Shown piece by piece: positions 1 to 9,073 of a DNA stretch of 64,000 bases; position 1 is the stretch's first letter; each line of letters starts with the position of its first letter. The stretch is from Streptosporangium becharense (GTDB lineage Bacteria; Actinomycetota; Actinomycetes; Streptosporangiales; Streptosporangiaceae): NCBI RefSeq assembly GCF_014204985.1, contig NZ_JACHMP010000001.1, forward strand, positions 4,278,001 to 4,342,000, given 5' to 3'. Below the pieces are notes generated by a model. It was given only the letters and a program-made list of their open reading frames with translations, searched no databases and was not told the DNA's origin. A program made the translations under genes and the position numbers.

Positions 1-1186
1 CGGGCGTCTGCACCACGTCGTGCCCGGCCGCGGCGGCGCGGCGGGCCACCCCCGGGCCGCGCCAGGGCATCACGACCGTGTCGGGCCTGAGCATGCCGCT
101 GACGAACGCCTCGTCCCACACCACCGCCCGGCTGCCCCGCTCGGCCAGCACGTCGGCCAGCCGCCGCAGGAACCAGGCGTGCAGGTCGGCGGGACCCGCC
201 AGTCCCAGTTCCGCCTGGAAGGCGACGATCTCGGGGGAGGCGGCCCAGTCGTCGAGCACGCACTCGTCCCCGCCGATGTGGACGTACGGGGTCTCGCCCA
301 GCGCCTGCAGGATCTCCTCGAACACCGCGGTCAGGAAGTCGATCGTCCCGGGCAGCGGCGACAGGATCGCGGGGGAGATGCCCCACCGCTCCAGCACGTG
401 GAAGGGCTCGGGACGCCGCCCGCCGGTGGCGCGGGCGTCGAGCTCGGGGTAGGCGGCGAGGATCGCCGAGGCGTGCCCCGGCACGTCGATCTCGGGGACG
501 ACCGTCACCGCGCGCGCCCGCGCGTACGCGCCGATCTCGGCGAGGTCGTCCAGCGTGTAGTACCCGCCGTGCGGCACGTCGTCGAAGACGGGTTCCTCCC
601 GGTAGTAGCTGACGAGGGTGCGCCGACGGTGCGAGCCCACCTCGTGCAGCCGCGGGTGGGCACGGCTCTCGACGCGCCATCCCTGGTCGTCCACCAGGTG
701 CAGGTGGAGCCGGTTCAGCTTGTGCACCGCCATGAGGTCGATCATCCGCAGCACCTCGCGTCTGGGCAGGAAGTGCCGCGCCACATCGAGGTGCACCCCC
801 CGCCAGGAGAAGCGGGGGGCGTCCTCCACCCGCCCGCAGGGCACGGTCCACCCGGCCCGGGGCACCGTGCGGAAGGCCGCGTCGGGGAGGAACTGCCGGA
901 GGGTCTGCCCCGCGTAGAAGGCCCCCGCCCGGCCTCCGGCGGTGATCCGGACGCCCTGCGCGGTCACCTCCAGGGTGTACGCCTCGGCGCCGAGCGACGC
1001 GGCGGACTCCACCATGATCGTCCCCGTGGCGGCGGGACGCGGATCGAGCACGGGCAGGGCGAGCCGTACCGCGTCGACCAGTTCGGCGGGACCGGCCACG
1101 GTGGTCCCGGGTGGGAGCTCGGCGGAACCGCCGGTGGGAACGACCGCGGCGGGAAGCGGCAGGAGGTGCGTCATGCCGCCGATCAT
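1..1186 (-). CDS. Beta-N-acetylhexosaminidase, GH20 (3' end beyond window)
   Basis: Reading right to left, the frame opens at ATG 1186 (alternative ATG 1174) and runs off the window without a stop, about 395 codons. It shows an N-terminal GH20b-type domain and then the GH20 barrel. The clearest signs are WRGVHLDVARHF, the segment VHKLNRLHLHLVDDQGWR, VVPEIDVPGHASA, and the catalytic Asp-Glu pair in HIGGDE (around residues 302-307). GH20 enzymes remove terminal N-acetylglucosamine from chitooligosaccharides or muropeptides. No signal peptide is visible at this start, so a cytoplasmic role in amino-sugar or cell-wall recycling is likely. It lies 32 bases after the amidase gene on the same strand and may be co-transcribed with it. 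Family certain; substrate inferred. Confidence 0.93.
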   Translation of the reverse strand, partial: MIGGMTHLLPLPAAVVPTGGSAELPPGTTVAGPAELVDAVRLALPVLDPRPAATGTIMVESAASLGAEAYTLEVTAQGVRITAGGRAGAFYAGQTLRQFLPDAAFRTVPRAGWTVPCGRVEDAPRFSWRGVHLDVARHFLPRREVLRMIDLMAVHKLNRLHLHLVDDQGWRVESRAHPRLHEVGSHRRRTLVSYYREEPVFDDVPHGGYYTLDDLAEIGAYARARAVTVVPEIDVPGHASAILAAYPELDARATGGRRPEPFHVLERWGISPAILSPLPGTIDFLTAVFEEILQALGETPYVHIGGDECVLDDWAASPEIVAFQAELGLAGPADLHAWFLRRLADVLAERGSRAVVWDEAFVSGMLRPDTVVMPWRGPGVARRAAAAGHDVVQTP

Positions 1187-1218
1187 GCCAAGTCGCACCC
1201 GGCCACGCTATTGCAGGG

Positions 1219-2109
1219 CTATTGCAGGTAGTCCTGCACGCCGTTCGCCAGGGAGAGGGCGATCTTCTGCCGGAAGGCGGGCTGCTGGAACTTGGCCGCC
1301 TCCCCCGCGTTCCGCATGTTGCCGCACTCGACGAAGATCTTGGGCACCGTGGAGAGGTTGAGCCCGCCGAGGTCGTTGCGGAAGTCGAGCGCCGCCTTGC
1401 CGATGTAGGTGGAGTACGGCAGGCCGGTACCGCTGCGGAAGGCGTCGCGCACGGCGACGCCGAGCTTCTCGGAGGCTCCGACCACCGGGTCGACCGGCCC
1501 CTTGATCTTCCGCGGCATGATCACGTGGAAGCCGCGGTTGCCGGGGCTCGACCCGTCGGCGTGAACCGAGATCGCCGCGTCGGCCCTGGCCTTGTTGCCG
1601 ATCGCCGCCCGTTCGGTGATGCACGGCCCGACGCCGTCGTTGCCGTCGCGGGTCAGCTTCACCGTCGCGCCGCGGCTCTTGAGGATCTTTGCCAGACGCT
1701 GGGAGACGTCCCAGGTGAAGGCCGCCTCGCTGTAACCGTTCGCGGTGGCGGTGCCGGTGGTGTCGCACGCCTTCCACTGGGTCAGGACGTTGACCTTCTT
1801 GTTGATCACCGACGGGTGGCGGAAGTTCTGCCCGTTGTGGCCGGGGTCGATGACGACGACCTTGCCGCTCAGCGGCTTGGCCTCGATGCTGGAGCCCGCC
1901 GCGGCCGTCTCGGGGCCGGTCGCGGGCTCCGCCGCCTCACGGGCGGGCCGGGCGGCCGTGCTCTGCGCCGTGCCCGCCGTCGCCGGGTTCGCCGCGGACG
2001 GGGCGGCGGCGCCCCGCGCCGGGTCTGCGGCGGAGCCCTGGGTGCCGCCGCATGCGGCGGCACCCAGGCCGCAGAGGACGAGGGTCGCCGCGAGTGCTTT
2101 GCCGGTCAC
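1219..2109 (-). CDS. N-acetylmuramoyl-L-alanine amidase (Amidase_3), probable lipoprotein
   Basis: Predicted 296 residues from GTG 2109, chosen because an AAAGGGA-type ribosome site precedes it and it gives a proper signal sequence (hydrophobic ATLVLCGLGAAA followed by Cys, a lipobox-like end). An Ala/Pro-rich linker separates this from the catalytic domain, which begins VVVIDPGHNGQN with a zinc-binding His. The family's SVHAD motif (second zinc His) and the late catalytic Glu region ECGNMRNAGEA are present. The enzyme cleaves the bond between N-acetylmuramate and L-Ala in peptidoglycan and should be tethered to the outer face of the membrane. It precedes the GH20 gene on the same strand, suggesting a cell-wall remodelling pair. 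The lipobox is imperfect, so secretion by Sec without lipidation is possible. Confidence 0.9.
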   Translation of the reverse strand: MTGKALAATLVLCGLGAAACGGTQGSAADPARGAAAPSAANPATAGTAQSTAARPAREAAEPATGPETAAAGSSIEAKPLSGKVVVIDPGHNGQNFRHPSVINKKVNVLTQWKACDTTGTATANGYSEAAFTWDVSQRLAKILKSRGATVKLTRDGNDGVGPCITERAAIGNKARADAAISVHADGSSPGNRGFHVIMPRKIKGPVDPVVGASEKLGVAVRDAFRSGTGLPYSTYIGKAALDFRNDLGGLNLSTVPKIFVECGNMRNAGEAAKFQQPAFRQKIALSLANGVQDYLQ

Positions 2110-2199
2110 GCTTCCATCCCTTTCGCAGGAATCGTCAACCACCCAACCTACGTGGCCCGACGGCATGAATCGGCCGTTCCCCCCGATATGCCCCCCCGG

Positions 2200-2445
2200 C
2201 TACCAGACGTGCTCGCCGACCTCCTGCTTCTGCAGGAGCGAGGCGAGTTCCCTGGCGTCCTCGGCGTCCAGCCCGAGGACGACGCGCGGACGCCCCCACG
2301 GATGGTCGATCGAATGGGCCACGTAGCTCGCCACGGACTCCGCTCCGGCGTCGCCGCGGCCCCGGGCGGCCCGCCACTGCGTCCATGCCCGCTCCAACTC
2401 GGCGGCGGCCCGCTGAGCGCATGCGACCAGCTCAGGATCACGCAT
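2200..2445 (-). CDS. Small conserved hypothetical protein
   Basis: 81 residues from ATG 2445, selected because GAGGGGGG sits at good distance upstream. The sequence starts MRDPELVACAQRAAAELE, an amphipathic helix, followed by a short segment with PWGRPRVVLGL and a C-terminal helix rich in Leu and Gln. No membrane segment or signal peptide. I have the impression of similar short proteins in other Streptosporangiaceae and related genera, but I cannot assign a function. It sits between the LacI gene and the amidase gene on the same strand. Confidence 0.7.
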   Translation of the reverse strand: MRDPELVACAQRAAAELERAWTQWRAARGRGDAGAESVASYVAHSIDHPWGRPRVVLGLDAEDARELASLLQKQEVGEHVW

Positions 2446-2529
2446 TTCAACCCCCCTCGTCACGGCCAGAGTCAACACCGCCGACACACCGCCGCCGATG
2501 AGGTTGACCCGCTCTTGGGGAGCTCCTGA

Positions 2530-2570
2530 AGCCTGCCTGGGCGTCGTGTAACGCTCCAGGCAGGCTCTTT
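2530..2570 (-). terminator. Hairpin after the LacI-family gene
   Basis: An 11-bp perfect inverted repeat (2530-2540 with 2556-2566) starts three bases beyond the LacI stop codon. It lacks a U-run on the minus strand, as is common for actinobacterial hairpin terminators. Confidence 0.7.
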
Positions 2571-3654
2571 ACCGCGCCACGGGTCCCGTGCTCTGCCGTA
2601 CGACCAGCTGAGGGGCGATCTGACGCAGCCGCGAGGCCTGGCGGGGGTCGCCGATCCGGTCGTTCAGCAGTGTCGCCGCGGAGCGGCCCATGGCCCGGCG
2701 GGGCTGGTCGACGGTGGTCAGCGGGATCGGCTGGGGTCCGGCCTGGCGCATGGTGTCGTACCCGACGACGGACAGGTCCTCGGGCACCCGCAGACCCAGC
2801 TCGGCGGCTGCGGCGAGCACGCCCAGGGCCACCCGGTCGTCGGCGGCGAAGATCGCCGTCGGTGCGGGGGAGCGGGTCAGCAGGTTGTGCGCGGCGCGCG
2901 CGCCGCCATCCTCGGAGGAGTCGCCCTCCTCGACCATGATGTACGGCGCCAGCGAGTGCCGGCGCATCGCCACCAGGTAGCCCTCGCACCGGAACCTGCC
3001 GGAGGAGGAGCCCGTGCCCTCGATGTGGGCGATCCGGCGGTGGCCGAGCTCCACGAGGTGGTCGACGGCCAGGCGGGCACCCAACTGGTCGTCGTCGACG
3101 ACGATGTCCACGCCGCCGAGGTCGATGTCGCGCTCGCCCACCACGACCGTCGGCGTGTAGCCGGTGGCCTCGACGAGCGTCCCACTGGTGGGTGCGATGC
3201 CCAGCAGGACGAGCCCGTCGACGCGCAGTTCCAGGAACGCCTCGACCGCCTCGTCCTCGAAGGCCGGGTCCCACTGGCTGTTGCCGATGAGCAACCGCAG
3301 CCCGTCGCCGTGCAGGCTCTCCTGGAGGCCGTCCAGGAACTCGGCGTAGAAGGGGTTGTGCAGGTCGGCGACGAGCGCGCCGACCAGGTGGGTGCGGCCC
3401 TCGACCAGGCTGCGCGCGACCGCGTTGGGCCGGTAGCCGAGGTCTCTGGCGGCCTGCAGCACCGCCTGTCTGCGGTGCTCGCTCACGTGTGGTGATCCGC
3501 GTAGCACAAGCGACACCAGTGATTTGGAGACACCGGCGCGCTCGGCCACGTTGCGGATCGTGGGCCGCGGGCGCGGCCCGGCCCCGTCGGGTAAGACGGG
3601 GTCGGCGAACCCCTGAGTTCGGGTGGCGGTGGTGTTGACCGGCGGTCCTGACAT
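2569..3654 (-). CDS. LacI-family transcriptional regulator
   Basis: 361 residues from ATG 3654, preceded by GGGGGAG. An N-terminal LacI helix-turn-helix (TIRNVAERAGVSKSLVSLVL, about residues 32-51, then the hinge region RQAVLQAARDLGYRPN) is followed by a periplasmic-binding-protein-like effector domain with the usual VGALVADLHNPFY and GYDTMRQAG elements. Such proteins repress sugar-use genes and are released by a sugar ligand. The nearby GH20 gene makes an amino-sugar-related inducer plausible, but this is inference. It is divergent from the TetR gene, and a candidate operator lies in the shared intergenic region. Confidence 0.93.
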   Translation of the reverse strand: MSGPPVNTTATRTQGFADPVLPDGAGPRPRPTIRNVAERAGVSKSLVSLVLRGSPHVSEHRRQAVLQAARDLGYRPNAVARSLVEGRTHLVGALVADLHNPFYAEFLDGLQESLHGDGLRLLIGNSQWDPAFEDEAVEAFLELRVDGLVLLGIAPTSGTLVEATGYTPTVVVGERDIDLGGVDIVVDDDQLGARLAVDHLVELGHRRIAHIEGTGSSSGRFRCEGYLVAMRRHSLAPYIMVEEGDSSEDGGARAAHNLLTRSPAPTAIFAADDRVALGVLAAAAELGLRVPEDLSVVGYDTMRQAGPQPIPLTTVDQPRRAMGRSAATLLNDRIGDPRQASRLRQIAPQLVVRQSTGPVAR

Positions 3655-3691
3655 GGCTCTCCCCCGTGATGGTGGATGGGCACCTGTCACT

Positions 3692-3707
3692 GAAAACGAT
3701 CGAGTTC
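3692..3707. promoter_or_regulatory. Candidate LacI-type operator
   Basis: A 16-base imperfect palindrome with GAA and TTC ends around a central CGATCG lies between the divergent LacI and TetR genes, 38 bases upstream of the LacI start. LacI-family operators are typically palindromes with a central CG. Autoregulation is inferred, not shown. Confidence 0.35.
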
Positions 3708-3788
3708 CGAATGGGGTACGGGTTGGGAGGAGGGAAGTCCGATCTTGACCTCGGCGGTGCGGGGCGGGGCTCCGATAGTCTGCACGGC

Positions 3789-4478
3789 GTGGGTTCGACA
3801 TCCGGAGCCGCCGAGCAGCACGAATCCGCCTCGGCGGTCGCACGGCCGGCGCGCCGCAGGCTCAGCGTGGATCGGCGCCGTGAGGAGCTCATGGCCGCGG
3901 CGCTGGAGCTGTTCAGTGAGCGGGACACCGGGAACGTGTCGATCGACGACGTCGCCTCCGCCGCCGGCGCGTCGCGTGCCCTGGTCTACCACTACTTCGG
4001 CGGCAAGCAGGAGCTCTACGTCGCCGCGCTGAGGAGCGCGGCGGCCCAGTTGGAGGAGCGGCTGCGGCCCCAGGGCGGCGGGCGCCCGCTGGAGGAGCTG
4101 GCCGGAGGACTCAGGCGTTACTTCGACTTCGTCGAGGAGCACGCGGCGGGCTTCGCCGCGCTGCTGCGGGGCGGCCCGGCCAATCGCAGCGGTGAGATCG
4201 GAGAGATCGTCGAATCGGTCAGGCGCCGGATGATGCGCCTGATCATGAAGCAGATGCGTGTCGAGGAACCGGGGCCCGCTCTCCGCGTCGCCCTGCGTTC
4301 CTGGATCGCCTCCGTCGAGACGGCCGGCCTCGACTGGCTGGAGCACCGCGACATCGAGCGCCCGGTCCTGGAGCGCATGCTGGTCGACCACATGGTGGCG
4401 TTGTTCGGGGTGGCGGCGGATCACGACCCGCAGGTCGGGGAGCTTCTGGAGGCTCTGACCGGAGACGGGGCGGCGTAG
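3789..4478 (+). CDS. TetR-family transcriptional regulator
   Basis: About 229 residues if translation starts at GTG 3789. Longer readings back to 3666 would cross the probable promoter region. The N-terminal helix-turn-helix domain reads RREELMAAALELFSERD then VSIDDVASAAGASRALVYHYF, the classic TetR arrangement ending YHYFGGKQELY. The ligand-binding half is all-helical and has no motif that identifies the inducer. A TAGTCT hexamer ends seven bases before the GTG, so the transcript may be leaderless; no good ribosome site is visible. Regulated targets are unknown. Its immediate neighbours are the LacI gene (divergent) and bldC (convergent). Confidence 0.88.
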   Translation: MGSTSGAAEQHESASAVARPARRRLSVDRRREELMAAALELFSERDTGNVSIDDVASAAGASRALVYHYFGGKQELYVAALRSAAAQLEERLRPQGGGRPLEELAGGLRRYFDFVEEHAAGFAALLRGGPANRSGEIGEIVESVRRRMMRLIMKQMRVEEPGPALRVALRSWIASVETAGLDWLEHRDIERPVLERMLVDHMVALFGVAADHDPQVGELLEALTGDGAA

Positions 4479-4582
4479 CGCCCCGGGCCGGGCCGGGGGA
4501 GGGGTGCGGAGTCTCCGTGGGGAGGGGTGCCGGGGCGGCGCCGGGCGGGCGACGCCGCTCCCCACAGAACCCGTTCGACCTA

Positions 4583-4605
4583 CGCGCTCACGGAGGGTGA
4601 GCGCG
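4583..4605 (-). terminator. Hairpin downstream of bldC
   Basis: A nine-base perfect stem, CGCGCTCAC with its complement, and a five-base loop lie 34 bases beyond the bldC stop. It also serves the end of the convergent TetR gene. Confidence 0.65.
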
Positions 4606-4638
4606 CGATGTCCCCCCTAGATCGGTGACGACCCCGTC

Positions 4639-4842
4639 TTACTCCGAGCGCTGCTGCGGAATCCCCGCGAGCAGTGCGCGAACCTCGGTCTCCCGGTACC
4701 GGCGGTGTCCGCCCAAGGTGCGGATGGACGTCAACTTGCCCGCCTTCGCCCACCGGGTCACGGTCTTGGGATCGACGCGGAACATGGTTGCGACCTCCGC
4801 GGGCGTGAGCAGCGGCTCTGCCTCGGGTGTACGAGCTGACAT
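4639..4842 (-). CDS. bldC: Developmental regulator BldC (MerR-like excisionase fold)
   Basis: 67 residues, essentially the same length and sequence as Streptomyces BldC: LLTPAEVATMFRVDPKTV, the turn WAKAGKLTSIRTLGGHRR and the C-terminal LLAGIPQQ. In Streptomyces BldC is a small winged-helix DNA-binding protein that binds head-to-tail on direct repeats and delays sporulation, keeping vegetative growth going. The gene is monocistronic here, with a long intergenic region upstream (4843-5161) that is less GC-rich than the genes, and a hairpin downstream. The neighbourhood with valine dehydrogenase and purM/purF also matches Streptomyces. Identification is secure; the developmental role in this organism is inferred by homology. 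Confidence 0.97.
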   Translation of the reverse strand: MSARTPEAEPLLTPAEVATMFRVDPKTVTRWAKAGKLTSIRTLGGHRRYRETEVRALLAGIPQQRSE

Positions 4843-5161
4843 TTGTGCGGCCTCTCCTCCATGTGGACCGGCGACAGCGATCCTGCGACTTGACGCTTGT
4901 CACGGATGTCCTCGTATGGCCCCTTGCGTGCGGCTGTTCGGACCATATGCGGCATCACCCGATGTGACCATACAGCCACGTAGAGCGATTGGCGAGTCTT
5001 TGAGTGACTCATCTCTCTTGTGTACATGTTGTGGTCACGCTCGGTGATTCTAGCGACACGTTTCGTGGTATCGCAGTGAAAACGGCAAACTACTCAGTTC
5101 GTAGGTGCATCCCCGGTCATCGACGGACCTACTTACGCAGGTCGAAGGGATGATTTGCGAC
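4843..5161. other. Intergenic region upstream of bldC
   Basis: 319 bases without a convincing gene, less GC-rich than its surroundings. It should hold the bldC promoter and leader. A short CACG-TTT-CGTG inverted repeat lies near 5054-5066. No other element could be assigned. Confidence 0.5.
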
Positions 5162-6019
5162 TCAGTTTGCTGATTCGAGAAGTTGTATTGATCTCCAGCG
5201 TAGGATCACCCGCTGGTACATGGCGAATGCCAGGTCTTCCTCGCCTTTCTCCAGACCCGTCAGCGCCGCCGCGAGCTCGGCCACCGACTCGTCGCCCTGG
5301 AGTTCGTCGTCGTCCATGAGATTGACGATGCCGCCGTAGTCGAGTTCCACCAGTGAATGCGGATGGAACTCCTCCAGCCAGCGGGCCACGTCCTCGACGT
5401 CGGCGGCGACCGCGACCTCGCCCACCTGCCTGCGGATGATCTGCAGGGCCCGGGCGCTGCGGCGCCTGGCGTGCGCCATGGACGTCACGTAGATCAGGTT
5501 GCGGGTGGTGGTCGTGCCCCCGGGCGGGTTCTCGCCGTCGATGACCAGCCACCGCTCGTTGCCGTCGAAGGGGATGAACCAGGATGTGGGAACGTGCCAG
5601 GTGGAACTGCGGATGTGGGTGCGCAGCGCGGCCGAGCCGCCGCGACGCTTGAAGCGGTCGAAGTCGTCGGCCGTCTGCTCGGCCACCGCCGCCGGCACGA
5701 ACCGCTCCATCAGCTTGGGCGGGGTCGTCCCCCGCAGTCGCGAGAAGGCCAGCCATGATCTGAGCCTGCTCTGCCAGGGACAGACGTACAGGACGTCGTC
5801 CACACGCCTGAGATAGGCGTTGGGACTCTCCTGCGCGGGTGCGGGGGCCGGAGACACCCCCAGGAGGCGGCGCACGGCCTCCCCGTGTTCGGCGTGGAGC
5901 GCGCTCGCGCGGCGGGGCCGGTCGGTCGCCTCGGCGTACGCGGCCCACGAGGCACGCTCCGCCGGGCTGAACGCGACCAGCGGTTCGTAGACTCGGAGGT
6001 ACGCGGCATAGGGCAGCAC
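5162..6019 (-). CDS. Conserved actinobacterial protein of unknown function
   Basis: 285 residues from GTG 6019. It is a soluble protein with no signal or membrane segment; recognisable stretches are LPYAAYLRVYEPLVAFSP at the N-terminus, a central VLYVCPWQSRLRSWLAFSR, and the segment SSTWHVPTSWFIPFDG followed by RWLVIDGE. It has an acidic, helical C-terminal half. I recognise it as a type conserved beside bldC in actinobacteria but know no function. No strong ribosome site precedes the GTG. The gene is divergent from the valine dehydrogenase gene and convergent with nothing, lying upstream of bldC on the same strand. Confidence 0.85.
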   Translation of the reverse strand: MLPYAAYLRVYEPLVAFSPAERASWAAYAEATDRPRRASALHAEHGEAVRRLLGVSPAPAPAQESPNAYLRRVDDVLYVCPWQSRLRSWLAFSRLRGTTPPKLMERFVPAAVAEQTADDFDRFKRRGGSAALRTHIRSSTWHVPTSWFIPFDGNERWLVIDGENPPGGTTTTRNLIYVTSMAHARRRSARALQIIRRQVGEVAVAADVEDVARWLEEFHPHSLVELDYGGIVNLMDDDELQGDESVAELAAALTGLEKGEEDLAFAMYQRVILRWRSIQLLESAN

Positions 6020-6208
6020 GACCGCATCGTGTCATGAAGAGGCGGTTGTTGTCCGTATCTGGCCGCTTCTCGATGCGACAAGATCTCCCTGTCTCGGCCA
6101 CTGAGATACGCCGTACGCGCACGTCGTGCCTTCGCCCGCTTGTGGTTACGCTGAGGGTGATCTCCGCCGCGACGGTGCGGCGGGAACGGATGACTGGGAG
6201 TCACCACA

Positions 6209-7312
6209 GTGACCGACGTCTTCGGGTTGTCCCACAAGGACGCGGGCCCGGTAAGCAGCCAGGCGAGGCACGAGCAGGTCGTTTTCTGTTCCGACGAGCG
6301 AAGTGGCCTCCACGCGATCATCGCGATCTACAACACCGCCCTCGGTCCCGCCCTCGGCGGCACCAGGTTCTACCCGTACGAGAGCGAGCAGGCCGCGCTG
6401 GCCGACGTGCTCAACCTCTCGCGGGCGATGGCCTACAAGAACGCCCTGGCCGGACTCGACCTCGGTGGCGGCAAGGCCGTCATCATCGGCGACCCGGCGA
6501 CCGGCAAGAGCGAGGCGCTGCTGCGCGCCTACGGCCGGTTCGTCCAGTCGCTGGGCGGGCGTTACTTCACCGCGTGCGACGTGGGCACCTACAGCGAGGA
6601 CATGGACGTGGTGGCCCGCGAGAGCTCCTACGTGACCGGCCGCACGTTCGCCAACGGCGGCGCCGGAGACTCCTCCATCCTGACCGCGTACGGCGTCTTC
6701 CAGGGCATGCGCGCCGCGGCCGAGCACACCTACGGCACGCCCACGCTGCGCGGCAGGCGTGTCGGCGTCGAGGGGGTCGGCAAGGTCGGCCACCGCCTGG
6801 TGGACCACCTGGTCGAAGACGGCGCCGAGGTCGTCGTCTGCGACGTCAGCGAGCGGGCCGTGGAGCTGGTGCGGCGGCGTCACCCGCAGGTGGAGGTGGT
6901 CGCCGGGCGGGCGGAGCTGACCGGTGCCGAGATCGACGTCTACGCGCCGTGCGCTCTCGGCGGTGCGCTGGACGACGACGTGGTCGCCCGGCTGCGCGCC
7001 ACGATCGTGTGCGGCGGGGCCAACAACCAGCTGGCCCACCCCGGGGTCGAGAAGCAGCTCGCCGACCGCGGCATCCTCTACGCACCCGACTACGTCGTCA
7101 ACTCGGGCGGGGTCATCCAGGTGGCGGACGAGATCCAGGGCTTCAACATGGATCGCGCCAAGGCAAAGGCCACCCAGATCTACGAAACGACTCTAAAGAT
7201 CTTCGCCAGCGCGGCGGAGGACGGCGTCCCTCCTGCGGTCGCAGCCGATAGGCTAGCCGAGCGCAGAATGTCGGAAGTCGGGCGGATTAGGGGCATTTGG
7301 CTGGGCCGCTAG
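6209..7312 (+). CDS. vdh: Valine/leucine dehydrogenase (Glu/Leu/Phe/Val family)
   Basis: 367 residues from GTG 6209 with GGGAG upstream. The enzyme oxidatively deaminates branched-chain amino acids to 2-oxoacids with NAD, feeding branched fatty-acid and polyketide precursors. The glycine-rich substrate loop [14 protein letters not shown] contains the active-site Lys, an earlier Lys is in [10 protein letters not shown], and the Rossmann fingerprint is [13 protein letters not shown]. Length matches Streptomyces Vdh (about 364). Its place next to bldC and the DUF3073 gene is the same as in Streptomyces coelicolor, which supports valine as the main substrate, although leucine cannot be excluded from sequence. 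Confidence 0.93.
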   Translation: MTDVFGLSHKDAGPVSSQARHEQVVFCSDERSGLHAIIAIYNTALGPALGGTRFYPYESEQAALADVLNLSRAMAYKNALAGLDLGGGKAVIIGDPATGKSEALLRAYGRFVQSLGGRYFTACDVGTYSEDMDVVARESSYVTGRTFANGGAGDSSILTAYGVFQGMRAAAEHTYGTPTLRGRRVGVEGVGKVGHRLVDHLVEDGAEVVVCDVSERAVELVRRRHPQVEVVAGRAELTGAEIDVYAPCALGGALDDDVVARLRATIVCGGANNQLAHPGVEKQLADRGILYAPDYVVNSGGVIQVADEIQGFNMDRAKAKATQIYETTLKIFASAAEDGVPPAVAADRLAERRMSEVGRIRGIWLGR

Positions 7313-7377
7313 CCCCTCGCGTCCATACGGCGTACCGAGCCGGGCGCAAAACAGGTACGGTTGTAGGCGAACGAGAG

Positions 7378-7404
7378 CTGACGCCTCAACTCAGGTGGCG
7401 TCAG
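7378..7404 (+). other. Inverted repeat in the DUF3073 leader
   Basis: CTGACGCC is repeated as its complement after 11 bases, 58 bases upstream of the DUF3073 start. It could be a leader hairpin; a TACGGT hexamer at 7356-7361 could be the -10 element of the same transcript. Confidence 0.4.
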
Positions 7405-7462
7405 TGCGTGGTGCGTTAGCGACGAGGGGTCGGGCACGACCCCACACGAGGGGGTCGAGCCA

Positions 7463-7696
7463 ATGGGGCGCGGCCGAGCAAAGGCCAAGCAGGTCAAGGT
7501 TGCTCGCCAGCTGAAGTACAACAGCGGTGGCACTGATCTTGACCGTCTTCGCGACGAGCTCGGAGTCAGAGACGACTCCGACCACAACGACGACTCCAAC
7601 GACGCCTACGACGAGCTGGCGGAGCGGTACGCCGACTACGCCGATGAATTCGGCTCCGGGGACGACCGCGAAGACGGGCCTTCCGGTCGCCGCTAG
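7463..7696 (+). CDS. DUF3073 family protein
   Basis: 77 residues from ATG 7463, preceded by GAGGGGG. The N-terminus is basic (MGRGRAKAKQVKVARQLKY) and is followed by NSGGTDLDRLRDELG and a highly acidic tail rich in Asp, Glu and Tyr. This is the standard layout of DUF3073 proteins, found throughout actinobacteria between vdh and purM. Function is unknown; the charge segregation suggests nucleic-acid or ribosome association, but that is speculation. A strong hairpin terminator follows. Confidence 0.92.
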   Translation: MGRGRAKAKQVKVARQLKYNSGGTDLDRLRDELGVRDDSDHNDDSNDAYDELAERYADYADEFGSGDDREDGPSGRR

Positions 7697-7721
7697 GTGA
7701 GCTCCACGTTGACGGTGAGCA

Positions 7722-7760
7722 GGGCACCCGATGGTCGGCGAGACCACCGGGTGCCCTTCT
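7722..7760 (+). terminator. Intrinsic terminator after the DUF3073 gene
   Basis: A nine-base stem, GGGCACCCG with its complement at 7748-7756, is followed by TTCT. It lies 26 bases beyond the stop codon. Confidence 0.75.
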
Positions 7761-7954
7761 CCGTGTGAGTCGGTGACACGACGGCGCTCCGGGATGCCCG
7801 GGGCGCTTTTGGTGTGTCCACCCCCGCTGGTTCCACCGCGGGTGAGTGCCGGAGACCGGTGCCCGCGGCCCGGTGGCGCCCCGGGCCGACCGGCCGCTCG
7901 CCCGGTGTTTCCCGGGGCCGGTCGGCCCGCTCGGCGATTCCCCCTGGGCGGGCC

Positions 7955-7999
7955 GGTCGGCCGCCGGCCCGGCGTGCGGTACCGGGCCGGCGGCCGACC
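7955..7999 (-). terminator. Long hairpin terminator after purM
   Basis: A perfect 18-bp inverted repeat (7955-7972 with 7982-7999) and nine-base loop lie immediately after the purM stop. There is no U-run, typical of actinobacteria. Between this and the DUF3073 terminator (7761-7954) no gene is evident. Confidence 0.8.
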
Positions 8000-8001
8000 G
8001 G

Positions 8002-9027
8002 TCAGCGGAAGCGCGCCTGACCGTCGCCGGCGACGATCTCACCGAGCACCCACGCCGGCAGGCCGCGCTCCGCGAGCAGGGCCAGGGCCGGGTCCACGGC
8101 GTCGGGGCCGACGATCGCGGCCATGCCCACACCCAGGTTGAAGGTGCGGTCCATGTCGGCCTGCGCCACCTTGCCGTGCCCGGCGAGCACCTCGAAGACG
8201 GCGGGCGGAGTCCACGACGAGCGGTCGAGCAGCGCGTCCAGCGTCGGCGGCAGGGAACGGGACAGGTTGCCCGCCAGACCGCCACCCGTGATGTGCGCGT
8301 ATGCGTGCACGTCGACCGAACGGGCCAGCTCCAGGCAGTCGAGCGAATAGATCCTGGTCGGCTCCAGCAGCTCCTCGCCGAGCGTTCGTCCCAGCTCGGG
8401 CACCTCCGCCCCCAGCGACAGCCCCGCCAGCTTGATGATGTGCCGGACCAGCGAGTAGCCGTTGGAGTGGATGCCGGAGGACGCCAGCGCGAGGACCACG
8501 TCGCCCTCGCGGACCCGGTCGCGGCCGAGCATCCGGTCGGCCTCCACCACTCCGGTGGCGGCACCGGCGAGGTCGTACTCCTGGGCGCCCATGGCCCCGG
8601 GGTGCTCGGCCGTCTCCCCGCCGATGAGCGCGCAGCCCGCCATCCGGCAGCCCTCGGCCACCCCGCCCACGATCTCGGCGATCCGCTCCGGGACGACCTT
8701 GCCGCAGGCGATGTAGTCGGTCATGAACAACGGCTCGGCACCGCAGACCACCAGGTCGTCCACGACCATGCCGACCAGGTCGATGCCGATCGTGTCGTGC
8801 TTGTCCAGCCGCTGCGCCAGCATGACCTTGGTGCCGACACCGTCGGTCGACGTGGTCAGCAGCGGACGCCGGTAGCCCAGCAGCGCCGAGGCGTCGAAGA
8901 GACCGGCGAAGCCGCTGGCGTCGTCGACCACCTCGGGCCGCCGCGACCGCGCGACCTTCGCCTTCATCAGCTCGACGGCACGCTCACCCGCGTCGATGTC
9001 CACCCCGGCGGCGGCGTAGCTGGTCAT
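8002..9027 (-). CDS. purM: Phosphoribosylformylglycinamidine cyclo-ligase (AIR synthetase)
   Basis: 341 residues. PurM closes the imidazole ring: FGAM plus ATP gives AIR, the fifth step of purine synthesis. Recognisable elements are the ATP/substrate loop LLTTSTDGVGTKVMLAQ, the segment GIDLVGMVVDDLVVCGAEPL, and ALIGGETAEHPG near residue 135. Length is normal for the family. It follows purF on the same strand with a gap of 46 bases and is followed by a strong hairpin, so purF-purM forms a transcription unit. Confidence 0.97.
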   Translation of the reverse strand: MTSYAAAGVDIDAGERAVELMKAKVARSRRPEVVDDASGFAGLFDASALLGYRRPLLTTSTDGVGTKVMLAQRLDKHDTIGIDLVGMVVDDLVVCGAEPLFMTDYIACGKVVPERIAEIVGGVAEGCRMAGCALIGGETAEHPGAMGAQEYDLAGAATGVVEADRMLGRDRVREGDVVLALASSGIHSNGYSLVRHIIKLAGLSLGAEVPELGRTLGEELLEPTRIYSLDCLELARSVDVHAYAHITGGGLAGNLSRSLPPTLDALLDRSSWTPPAVFEVLAGHGKVAQADMDRTFNLGVGMAAIVGPDAVDPALALLAERGLPAWVLGEIVAGDGQARFR

Positions 9028-9073
9028 GCGACGGCACTCCTCGTCGTCCGGGCCGGTCGGCTGACTGGCCTGC